Translations under genes and position numbers: made by a program | Shown: one piece after another, positions 37,711-46,093 of the stretch | Numbering within the stretch: the first letter of the stretch is position 1 | Layout of the letters: every line of letters begins with the position of its first letter | Source: Vibrio sp. 99-70-13A1 | GTDB lineage: Bacteria; Pseudomonadota; Gammaproteobacteria; Enterobacterales; Vibrionaceae | Reading direction: 5' to 3' | Assembly: GCF_013114625.1 (NCBI RefSeq) | Contig: NZ_VTXD01000007.1 | Location: 1 to 64,000 of the forward strand | Length of the DNA: 64,000 nt | The notes under the pieces: generated by a model | Seen by the model: only the letters and a program-made list of their open reading frames with translations | Told to the model about the DNA's origin: nothing | Databases searched by the model: none

Positions 37711-37770
37711 AGTTATTTATTACTGAGCTTAGCTATTTATTGTTGAGCCCAGTTATTTATTGCTGAGCTT
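37711..37770. repeat. Three imperfect 20-bp tandem repeats between damX and dam
   Basis: Units at 37711-37730, 37731-37750 and 37751-37770, each close to AGTTATTTATTACTGAGCTT. The first also forms a hairpin with the preceding AAGCTCAG (37705-37730). The array lies in the 237-base spacer and could affect readthrough from damX into dam. Confidence 0.85.
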
Positions 37771-37882
37771 GGCTCTTTCTTACCATGCTTCTTTATTTAC
37801 TACTCACCGTCAGCTTATTTACTAAAGAACCATGAAACTTGATCCGTTATCTTTCGAGTAAATAGGCGTAAAGAGCCACTAA

Positions 37883-39451
37883 CTATTTCACTCGATCAAT
37901 TTCTCGGTGAACTTGGTTAAGTGACTTAGCCCAAGGACCTAAATTCTGTAGATCTTTAGGTAAGGTTTCTACTGAATCTCGAGCAACTTGTATGGTTGGG
38001 TAATCTTGGTAAACAATGATGAACCACTCTGCTCCATTTCTTACTGTAGGGTAAATACGAGCTTGATCTTGAATACTATATTGCTCAATGAATGACTGTA
38101 CATCTTCTAAAGAAGTCATTGCACCAAGTTGCAATGTATAAGCTCTCGGTGACAATGCTTTCAGCTCTTCCCTAGCAAAAGAAAAAGTAATCGTTTTATT
38201 CGGTGCTGTTTCTTGCTCGTTTACACCTTCAGCTTGGACCACAGCATCACTACTAGAAGGACTTAGTGGCTGTTGAACATTGTCTTGATTAGTTATCTCC
38301 TGCTGAACGTTATTTTCAGGCACAAGCACGGATACCGTATTTTCTTCAACTGCAGCTTCTATGGTACTTGTGTCTACACTTTCTGGCTTATCATCTAATA
38401 AAGCGTCCACCACATCAGAAGTAATAACCACTCGCTGTTGATCTTGCGAAACAGTACCAACCCCTGTCATATCTTCAATAATTACCGGAGGTAAAGCTGA
38501 TGAATCATCCGTTGCACCTTCATAGCTCGGGTCAAGTGATTGCTCACCCGACTGATTGTTAGCGGTATCAATTTGAACATCACTCGAGCCATCAGTAGCA
38601 ACTTCTAGAGTGGGAATTGCCGTTTGCTCAGTAGGAGAAATCAAGGCTTGAGCTTTATCATCGGGTGATGGCTGGCTCAACATCCACCAGTAACCTCCTC
38701 CAATGATCACTAAAAGCAATATAACCAACAAAGCTATCGTGGTTGGTGACCCAATAATCGAACGAATAATAATCCTTTTTTCCACTTTCAACTCTCCTAG
38801 AGCCATAAGGTCGCCGGGGATAGGCTTGGTTTTCTTAAATGCTGAACGCACTCTTTTTTCAGAATCATCATCTACATAACGAATGACCAAAGATTCAAAA
38901 AACTGCTCTGCTTCCACTTGCGAAAGCACATCTATTTCCAGGTCAATCGGTTTATGGTCTTGCCCATAGCTTAAACGAGTTAGTAAAGCATCTAAATTAC
39001 CGACTTCAGAAAACAGAACAATATTGATATTCCAAATAGGGTTCGCTTGGGCTTCAAGTACTAACATCCAAAGTTCTGAAACCAATACTTCTGTCAATTG
39101 ATGAGCGTCATCGATAACAATGACCACATCGCACGACTCCCCATCCAATAACCGAGTCAGGCTATCTGATAATGAATCTTGCTGATTAAAGAGGGGATCT
39201 GAGACGATTTGACTAAGGAGTAAAGCACGACGTTGTTGATCATCTTGACTGGGGTGGCACAAGAGAAGGCATTGGTTCTGTTCACTCGCCCACGCTTCAA
39301 GGTAGCGTTGCGCTAACCAAGATTTACCAGAGCCAGGTTGACCAGCAACCGTCACCAAATTAGAACCAAAATTAGTAAGCAGCTGTAACCTCTCAAGCAA
39401 TTCTACTTGAGATTCTAGTTCCAACACTCTTACTTCATGAGCCAAACTCAT
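37883..39451 (-). CDS. damX: DamX: AAA-type ATPase domain with SPOR domain
   Basis: A 522-residue cell-division protein. N-terminal ATPase (Walker A TVAGQPGSGKSWLAQRY, about 38-50; Walker B VVIVIDDAHQL), a membrane segment near 232-255 (SPTTIALLVILLLVIIGGGY), an acidic low-complexity periplasmic linker, and a C-terminal SPOR domain (about 435-515, AYTLQLGAMTSLEDVQSFIE, WFIIVYQDYP) that binds septal peptidoglycan lacking stem peptides. Same place as in E. coli, between aroB and dam. Confidence 0.93.
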   Translation of the reverse strand: MSLAHEVRVLELESQVELLERLQLLTNFGSNLVTVAGQPGSGKSWLAQRYLEAWASEQNQCLLLCHPSQDDQQRRALLLSQIVSDPLFNQQDSLSDSLTRLLDGESCDVVIVIDDAHQLTEVLVSELWMLVLEAQANPIWNINIVLFSEVGNLDALLTRLSYGQDHKPIDLEIDVLSQVEAEQFFESLVIRYVDDDSEKRVRSAFKKTKPIPGDLMALGELKVEKRIIIRSIIGSPTTIALLVILLLVIIGGGYWWMLSQPSPDDKAQALISPTEQTAIPTLEVATDGSSDVQIDTANNQSGEQSLDPSYEGATDDSSALPPVIIEDMTGVGTVSQDQQRVVITSDVVDALLDDKPESVDTSTIEAAVEENTVSVLVPENNVQQEITNQDNVQQPLSPSSSDAVVQAEGVNEQETAPNKTITFSFAREELKALSPRAYTLQLGAMTSLEDVQSFIEQYSIQDQARIYPTVRNGAEWFIIVYQDYPTIQVARDSVETLPKDLQNLGPWAKSLNQVHREIDRVK

Positions 39452-39528
39452 TGGATATCCTTACTGATAAAATTGATCAGTAAATAGAGTTAGCTGCTAG
39501 GTATTACCCTAACAGCTTAACAACCAAA

Positions 39529-40617
39529 CTAAAGTGTACGGCAGAAATCTATTGCTTGCTCAATGATATCTTGAGGTACATCAGCAACAACTTCAGCTGT
39601 ACCAATTCCTGTTGGTAAAACCAAACGTAACTGACCAGAGAGTACTTTTTTATCTCTCATCATATGCTTCATGAAATCATCAAAAGACATACTTTCTGGT
39701 GTATGGATTGGTAGCTTTGCATTCTTGAGTATAGAAATAATTCGTTCAAGTTGCTCCTGTGAAATCAAACCTTGTAATTGAGCTGTTTTAGCAGCCATTA
39801 CAGTACCTGAAGACACAGCTTCACCATGTAACCAATTACCATAGCCTAGTTCAGCTTCAATCGCATGACCAAATGTATGACCTAGATTCAATAATGCTCT
39901 GATTCCTGACTCTTTTTCATCCAAAGCAACCACTTCAGCTTTAATAGCACAACAACGAGAAATTGCAGTGATCAAAGCTTGTTCATCAAGTTGATAAAGC
40001 TTTTCTAAGTTATCTTCTAACCAAGAGAAAAAAGTATCATCATAAATAATGCCGTACTTAATCACTTCTGCGATACCAGCTGCAAATTCACGCTCAGGCA
40101 GCGTAGACAAACACTCAATATCGATAACAACAGATTTAGGCTGGTAAAATGCCCCAATCATATTCTTACCAAGCGGATGATTTACTGCTGTTTTCCCGCC
40201 AACAGAAGAGTCAACTTGAGAAAGCAAAGTGGTTGGAATTTGAACGAAGTCGATCCCACGTTGATAACAAGCTGCAGCAAAACCGACTAAATCACCAATG
40301 ACACCACCACCTAATGCAATTACGACCACATCACGGCTGTAATTCCCTTCAAGCATGTAACTCATTACTGAATTGAACGTTTCAAGCGTCTTGTACTGCT
40401 CACCGTCAGGCAACTCTAAAAGAGAAGCTTGGCAGCCAACTTGTTCAAGTAAAGATAGAATTTTATCTGCATACAGTGGAGCAACCGTTACATTACTGAT
40501 AACAACTACTTTCTGCTTTTCAGATAAAAAAGAAAGGTACGCCGGGTCATTAAATAACCCGGCGCCGATAGAGATTGGGTAGCTACGCTCAGCTAGATTG
40601 ACCGTAATCCGTTCCAT
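39529..40617 (-). CDS. aroB: 3-dehydroquinate synthase
   Basis: A 362-residue AroB, second step of the shikimate pathway (DAHP to 3-dehydroquinate, NAD and Zn dependent). Motifs: [15 protein letters not shown], the substrate-binding [14 protein letters not shown] and metal ligands in [14 protein letters not shown]. It follows aroK by 24 bases, so the two are co-transcribed. Confidence 0.97.
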   Translation of the reverse strand: MERITVNLAERSYPISIGAGLFNDPAYLSFLSEKQKVVVISNVTVAPLYADKILSLLEQVGCQASLLELPDGEQYKTLETFNSVMSYMLEGNYSRDVVVIALGGGVIGDLVGFAAACYQRGIDFVQIPTTLLSQVDSSVGGKTAVNHPLGKNMIGAFYQPKSVVIDIECLSTLPEREFAAGIAEVIKYGIIYDDTFFSWLEDNLEKLYQLDEQALITAISRCCAIKAEVVALDEKESGIRALLNLGHTFGHAIEAELGYGNWLHGEAVSSGTVMAAKTAQLQGLISQEQLERIISILKNAKLPIHTPESMSFDDFMKHMMRDKKVLSGQLRLVLPTGIGTAEVVADVPQDIIEQAIDFCRTL

Positions 40618-40641
40618 GGTTTTGCTCTCCGAAAAATGAAC

Positions 40642-41160
40642 TTAACGTTCTTCTAGCATTTTTACGATCTGGTTGGCTACCACTTTTGCACTTTGATCAT
40701 CAGTACGAACGGTATAGTCCGCCACTTCTTCGTATAGTGCATTACGTGATACCGCTAAGTCTTCTAAGACGTCGCGTGGATTGTCTGTTTGAAGTAAAGG
40801 ACGCTTCTTGTCGCGGTTAGTGCGAGCAAGTTGCTTTTCAATCGTTGTTTCTAAATAGACAACGATGCCTCGTGCAGATAGACGGTTACGGTTATCCTTG
40901 CTCATCACTGAACCACCACCTGTCGCCAGAACAATACCTTGTTCGTCCGTCAGATCGTTAATTACAGATTCTTCGCGTTTACGGAAACCTTCCTCTCCCT
41001 CAACATCAAATACCCAAGCGATATCAGCGCCAGTGCGCTCTTCGATTACAGTATCAGAGTCTAAAAACTCCATGTGAAGTTGGGAAGCTAGGTGTCTACC
41101 AATTGTACTTTTGCCGGCGCCCATTGGGCCAACAAGAAAAATATTGCGTTTCTCAGCCAT
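40642..41160 (-). CDS. aroK: Shikimate kinase I
   Basis: A 172-residue shikimate kinase. P-loop [17 protein letters not shown] (about 9-25), shikimate-binding DSD motif ([15 protein letters not shown]) and RKREE, GGG motif ATGGGSV. Complete; forms an operon with aroB downstream and follows pilQ. Confidence 0.97.
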   Translation of the reverse strand: MAEKRNIFLVGPMGAGKSTIGRHLASQLHMEFLDSDTVIEERTGADIAWVFDVEGEEGFRKREESVINDLTDEQGIVLATGGGSVMSKDNRNRLSARGIVVYLETTIEKQLARTNRDKKRPLLQTDNPRDVLEDLAVSRNALYEEVADYTVRTDDQSAKVVANQIVKMLEER

Positions 41161-41336
41161 GTTTTTAGCAGTAATTTACAACGTTAATTCAATGACATCG
41201 CCACAAGGCAGGTCAGCACTCGTGCTGAAATAAAAAGGCCTGTGGCACCGATTCCTCACAGATAATTCGTGATAAGACCCGAAATTATCAAGGTTAGGTG
41301 CCACTAATGCAACTTTATTTTTAATCTAATTGTTCA

Positions 41337-43070
41337 TTACTGAATCACAACTTTAGGTGTAACGAAGATCAGCAGCTCACTTTTACCAACATTTTCATAG
41401 CTACGGCTAAATAATGCGCCAAGTAAAGGAAGGTCTCCGAGCAAAGGCACTTTATCAACGGTGTTGGTCACACTGTGTTGAAAAATACCACCAAGAACAA
41501 CCGTTTCCCCATTATTAACAAGCACTTGAGTGCCAATACGTTGTGTATCAATCGCTATCGCTTCGCCAGTACCAGTCTTAACAACTGCACCCGGTCTATC
41601 CTGAGTAACACTTAAATCTAAGACTAATCGGTTGTCTGGCGTAATTTGAGGGGTGACTTTCAAGCTTAAGACCGCTTTCTTAAATGCGACGGATGTAGCA
41701 CCACTCGATGAAGACTCTAAATAAGGAATTTCAGTACCTTGTTCAATATAAGCCGGTTTCTTATTGGTCGTAATTAATCGCGGGCTCGAAATAATCTCAG
41801 CTTTCGATTCTTGTTGAAGTGCTGATAGTTCTAAATCAAGTAAAGTATCAGACCCTAATTTAGCAACTTGGAAAGCAATACTTGATGCCTGGGGTGATGT
41901 AGCGCCTAAGTTAACATTTAAGAAATCATCAATAGGTAAACCGCCACCTTCTTCACCATCACCGCCGCCACCGTCATACAAACCAATAGTGGCTAAATTG
42001 CTCTCTATAGAGCCCCCTATAGTATTATTTCCATTTGTTGAAGAGATGCCCCATCGAACCCCTAATTCATCCAAGTTACCCTCTGTAACGGTCACTATAC
42101 GAGCTTCAATTTGAACCTGTTTAACAGGTATATCTAACGATTCAACAATTTCACGAATAACGGCAATATTTTCAGGTAGTTCTCTTACCAATAGGGAGTT
42201 AGTTCTCTCATCTATCGTGATTGAGCCACGCTCTGAAAGCATACTTACTGTACTATCACCACCAATCATTTCTGCGATTTCAGAAGCTTTAGCAAAATTG
42301 ATTTTTACAATTTCAGACTTCAACTCACCTAACTCTTCTTCAAGTCGAGATTTCTCTAAAGCTTGCTGCTCTCTCAGATCAAGTTCAGCTTTCGGAGCGA
42401 CCAAGATAACGTTACCGTCCACTCGCTTATCAAGTCCCTTAACCTGTAAAATAATATCAAGCACTTGTTGCCAAGGAACGCCATCTAGCCTCAACGTTAA
42501 GTTTCCTGAGACAGAGTCTGATACCACCAAATTAAAGCTGTTGTAATCAGCAATCAACTGGAGCACGTTTCTGACTGGAATATCCTGGAAGTTAATTGAA
42601 ATTAGTTTTCCTTCTTTCTCAAGAACACTCTGTTCAATAACAGGTGCATCTTCTTCTAATTTACTAATCACAACCTCAATGAAACGACCTTTAAGAGTAT
42701 ATTCATAATGATAATCTTGGTCGATGGATGCTAATAATCGCGTACTTGGTGATTCACGGAACACTTCGATAGTCTCCACAAGCGTAGAGAAATCTTTAAC
42801 ATCAAGCATGTACAGCTTATCATCCGCCACTTGAGTACTAAGCAACTCAATACTTAACCCCTCTTGCGCTCGCTGAACATCGACCACTGTTGAACTGCTT
42901 TCTAGTTCAATAATGATCACGGCATCTTTATCTTTGTTTAGTCTAAAATCGATACTCTTCAGTTCATTGGAAGACGTTTCAGCTTGCGTTACTAGCGCAA
43001 AGCTCAAGGCAACAAAGAGCAAAACACTCTGAAAAACCTTATTCATATTCACAGCTATTCCTTTAATCAT
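41337..43070 (-). CDS. pilQ: Type IV pilus secretin PilQ
   Basis: A 577-residue outer-membrane secretin through which the MSHA/competence-type pilus extends. Signal peptide near the start; AMIN-like N-terminus (to about 130); STN/N0 domain (INFQDIPVRNVLQLIADYNS region, about 155-220); secretin domain (about 270-570) including the conserved VPLLGDLPLLGALFS near the end. The start is uncertain: 43070 (ATG), GTG at 43052 with a better AAGGA spacing, or ATG at 43046. Last gene of pilMNOPQ, needed for natural transformation in vibrios. Confidence 0.95.
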   Translation of the reverse strand: MIKGIAVNMNKVFQSVLLFVALSFALVTQAETSSNELKSIDFRLNKDKDAVIIIELESSSTVVDVQRAQEGLSIELLSTQVADDKLYMLDVKDFSTLVETIEVFRESPSTRLLASIDQDYHYEYTLKGRFIEVVISKLEEDAPVIEQSVLEKEGKLISINFQDIPVRNVLQLIADYNSFNLVVSDSVSGNLTLRLDGVPWQQVLDIILQVKGLDKRVDGNVILVAPKAELDLREQQALEKSRLEEELGELKSEIVKINFAKASEIAEMIGGDSTVSMLSERGSITIDERTNSLLVRELPENIAVIREIVESLDIPVKQVQIEARIVTVTEGNLDELGVRWGISSTNGNNTIGGSIESNLATIGLYDGGGGDGEEGGGLPIDDFLNVNLGATSPQASSIAFQVAKLGSDTLLDLELSALQQESKAEIISSPRLITTNKKPAYIEQGTEIPYLESSSSGATSVAFKKAVLSLKVTPQITPDNRLVLDLSVTQDRPGAVVKTGTGEAIAIDTQRIGTQVLVNNGETVVLGGIFQHSVTNTVDKVPLLGDLPLLGALFSRSYENVGKSELLIFVTPKVVIQ

Positions 43071-43105
43071 AATTACATCTCATATCCACATCGTGTGAAA
43101 TCGGG

Positions 43106-43621
43106 TTACTTCAAAGCGAGCTTGACGTTGCGCTTATGCCAACAACCTAGACCATCTGGAAGGGTTTCATTTATCAGAACATATTTGTTGGTCACTTTAA
43201 TAACTCGACCATTATTCAATCCTATGAACTGACCTTTTTGAATTTTCACTACATTCCCAATAGGAGTTTGAACTAAGCCAGAAACAGAAGAACCGCTCCC
43301 CATCACCCCTTTTAAGCGCAGTTTATTCAACGGGAATTTTTCTAACTTTCCGTTTTTAGAGCGATAACTAGGTTGCCAGCAATCTTTTTTGGCAATCGGT
43401 TGGTCTTGTACAATCGCTTCTTTAGGCAGGACAAAAGGTCCTCTAGGGACTTGAGGATCATAGATTGCAGCAATAAATTCAGAAGCGGGCTTTAATTGAG
43501 CCACTTCTTTTCTTGCTTGCTCTTCCACTTTTGATACGAACTCTTCCAAAGAATCTTGATTCGCTTTGCACCCCGTCAGCATCACTAGCAGGATCAAATA
43601 AGCCAATTTATTGGGCTTCAT
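43106..43621 (-). CDS. pilP: Type IV pilus assembly lipoprotein PilP
   Basis: A 171-residue lipoprotein (lipobox LLVMLTGC) linking the PilN/PilO inner-membrane subcomplex to the PilQ secretin. The C-terminal beta domain contains FPLNKLRLKGVMGS and GNVVKIQKGQFIGLNNGRV, typical of PilP. Overlaps pilO by 14 bases. Confidence 0.93.
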   Translation of the reverse strand: MKPNKLAYLILLVMLTGCKANQDSLEEFVSKVEEQARKEVAQLKPASEFIAAIYDPQVPRGPFVLPKEAIVQDQPIAKKDCWQPSYRSKNGKLEKFPLNKLRLKGVMGSGSSVSGLVQTPIGNVVKIQKGQFIGLNNGRVIKVTNKYVLINETLPDGLGCWHKRNVKLALK

Positions 43622-44201
43622 CTCTCACCTCCGGTTTAAACTGATAGGTATAAGCTCTTACACGGAAGTGAAGCGTGCTACTTTCCTGGCTAACTCGTTG
43701 CCAATTCACATCATCAAAGCTGATAATCCTTGGTAACTTGGCAATCGCCGCAGAAAAATCACCAATCTCATGGTAATCGCCTGTTAGCTCGATATTGAGT
43801 GGCAAACGATAAAGAAACTCTTTGTTTTGCTTTTCACCCCAGTCAATACGAGTAAAAGTCAGTTTGTTGTCCAGACCCAGTTCGTTAACCGCAGCCAACA
43901 TGCTTGCCAACTCTTTTTGAACAGGTAATTGCTGCAGTAAGTAGTCATAACGGCTAGTTAACTCATTCAGCTGCTTTTGCAGTTGAGGTAAGGTGGCAAC
44001 TTTATTCGCTTTAATTCTCAACGTCGTTTTCAATGTTTGCTCTTGTTGCTTTAATCCTTCTAACTCATCATTTTGTGGCATCAAATAGAACCATGCACCA
44101 AAGCCTTGAATAATCAGCATCAGTAATAAAACCACGAGTATTTGAGGGAATAACGGCCATTCGGTGATCTCATCAATATCGAGTTCTTGTAAACTAACCA
44201 T
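43608..44201 (-). CDS. pilO: Type IV pilus assembly protein PilO
   Basis: A 197-residue inner-membrane protein: single membrane segment (about 20-40, ILVVLLLMLIIQGFGAW), coiled coil, then a ferredoxin-like periplasmic domain. It pairs with PilN in the alignment complex. Overlaps pilN by 8 bases and pilP by 14. Confidence 0.94.
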   Translation of the reverse strand: MVSLQELDIDEITEWPLFPQILVVLLLMLIIQGFGAWFYLMPQNDELEGLKQQEQTLKTTLRIKANKVATLPQLQKQLNELTSRYDYLLQQLPVQKELASMLAAVNELGLDNKLTFTRIDWGEKQNKEFLYRLPLNIELTGDYHEIGDFSAAIAKLPRIISFDDVNWQRVSQESSTLHFRVRAYTYQFKPEVRDEAQ

Positions 44202-44883
44202 TCAACACCTCCTGGCTTGCAATGAGTTCCAACTGGCTAGTCACCTTCGAGATATATTGTTCTTGCCATATTGACTGCATTTCAGTCAAAGATTGCCGAA
44301 CAGTAGTGGCGTCGCTTTCGATCGGATTTTGTAAAGATAAAGGAGTAAACATGAAAGAGACTTTGAAAGTCTGAAACTCTTTATTGAAGCGTTTCTTGTT
44401 ATGCACGATGGAGTGCATTTCAACATCACTTAAAGAATCTGAACGTTCAAGATTATCGAGCATTGTCGCTAAACGTGCGGTGCTATCACTGATCCCTGAC
44501 ATTTCAATTTCTTGACCATTCATCTTAATTTTATCTACATAAACCCCTTCAGGAACTAGGTTTGGCATTAAGTTCATGAACTCTGTGGTTTTATTTCTGC
44601 CAGACTGAAGAGACTCAACCACATCTAAACGAGTCAGAATCGATTTATGCTCCTCTTCTGCCACTTTTAATGACTGTATTTGAGTGTCGAGTTGAGCGAT
44701 ATATTGCTGTAAATAATTCAAGCGAGCTTGCTGATGAGATTTTTGCTCATGGAAATAGTTACCCACCATCCACTGAGCAATCACAGCGACTAGAGTTCCT
44801 AAAACAACTAAATTGATGAAGCGTTTCTTATGCTGAGCACGAATCTCATCACGCCAAGGTAATAAGTTAACTTGATGCAACAT
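44194..44883 (-). CDS. pilN: Type IV pilus assembly protein PilN
   Basis: A 229-residue inner-membrane protein. The N-terminal INLLPWR-like motif (VNLLPWRDEIR, residues 5-15) binds PilM; one membrane segment (about 22-42); coiled coil; ferredoxin-like periplasmic domain. Overlaps pilM by 17 bases. Confidence 0.95.
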   Translation of the reverse strand: MLHQVNLLPWRDEIRAQHKKRFINLVVLGTLVAVIAQWMVGNYFHEQKSHQQARLNYLQQYIAQLDTQIQSLKVAEEEHKSILTRLDVVESLQSGRNKTTEFMNLMPNLVPEGVYVDKIKMNGQEIEMSGISDSTARLATMLDNLERSDSLSDVEMHSIVHNKKRFNKEFQTFKVSFMFTPLSLQNPIESDATTVRQSLTEMQSIWQEQYISKVTSQLELIASQEVLNG

Positions 44884-45889
44884 GCTTCACCTCTCTCCAC
44901 TTAAGTCCACTGATCGCCATTCCTGCGGCAATACCAAAACTCTGCCAATCGGTATGCATGCGTCGTCTCTTGGATAATTTATTCTCAAATAAAGAAAGAG
45001 GGTTCAGAAGCTCGCAGCTCAGCCCCAACTGCCTTTCCAGTTCCTCAATTAACATCGGGGTATTGGCACTTTCCCCCATCAGCCAAATTCCTGAAAGTGG
45101 TTGTGCAGAATTCACTGAAGAATAAAGCTGTAATTGCCGCTTTAATTTTTCAATAAAATCATTAATGTACTTTTGATTTTCTTCTGCGCTACCAAATGCA
45201 CTCGTTGCGTGATTATCTGCGCCTACATTCATTGACCCATTACCAAAGGAAATGTCTTTATAAAAAGCAGGGCTGCTCTGAGGCATTGTCCCCAAAGACA
45301 ACTGATTCAGCCCGACATCGACGAGTAACCAGTTTCTTTTATCTGGATTTAACCGAGATGCTAATTGCCAGATATTCAATAAGCCGTGTGCGTGAATATC
45401 CACAACCACAGGCTCTAACCCTGCTTTTTTTACGGCTAAGGAACGACTTTCTACGACTTCTTTTCGAGTAGCGTAAACCTGATAGCTTGTTGTTGAACTT
45501 TTACCAAAGCGTTTTTCTTCAACTTTGACAAAATCTAAACTGAGGTCTTCGATTGGAAAGGGAGATTGATGGGCGAAGGTTTGATAAATAGAAAACTCTT
45601 TTTCTCTATCTTCTAACTCGCTTTCAATTTGAAGTACTTTACTAATAACAGAATTGTCAGGGATGGAAATCGCGACCTTTCGACTAAACAAAGGTAACTC
45701 TTTTTTAAGTTCTTTGAGTTTCTTTACAATTTCCTGATACTCGAAGGTATGATTATCAGAGAAAATGTCGTCCGAAATAGGAAGCTCTTTATATCCAATT
45801 AATGCATATAACTCCCCTACGGGTTTGAGAACCACAGCTTTAATACTGTGGTTACTTATATCTATACCGATGACTGATGATGAACCCAT
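44867..45889 (-). CDS. pilM: Type IV pilus assembly ATPase-like protein PilM
   Basis: A 340-residue actin/FtsA-fold cytoplasmic protein, opening VIGIDISNHSIKAVVL, with the phosphate-binding VDVGLNQLSL and GNGSMNVGADN segments. First gene of pilMNOPQ and divergent from mrcA, the common gammaproteobacterial arrangement that ties pilus assembly to cell wall synthesis genes. Confidence 0.95.
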   Translation of the reverse strand: MGSSSVIGIDISNHSIKAVVLKPVGELYALIGYKELPISDDIFSDNHTFEYQEIVKKLKELKKELPLFSRKVAISIPDNSVISKVLQIESELEDREKEFSIYQTFAHQSPFPIEDLSLDFVKVEEKRFGKSSTTSYQVYATRKEVVESRSLAVKKAGLEPVVVDIHAHGLLNIWQLASRLNPDKRNWLLVDVGLNQLSLGTMPQSSPAFYKDISFGNGSMNVGADNHATSAFGSAEENQKYINDFIEKLKRQLQLYSSVNSAQPLSGIWLMGESANTPMLIEELERQLGLSCELLNPLSLFENKLSKRRRMHTDWQSFGIAAGMAISGLKWREVKHVASS

Positions 45890-46093
45890 TTTACCTAGCT
45901 CCTAAAGCCTCGACTTGAGACAATGGTCTAACATTATCTATGTCTTAACTTTTTATTGAGTTAGCTTATCGTTGGCTTAGTTCTAAGGGGTTGAGATTAT
46001 TAGTTAAATAAGCGTTAATAAACGAAAGCTAATTTTTAGCCTAGAGTACAAGAGATTGCTGCCTATCAGCCTTAACAAATCAGGGATTATCCG

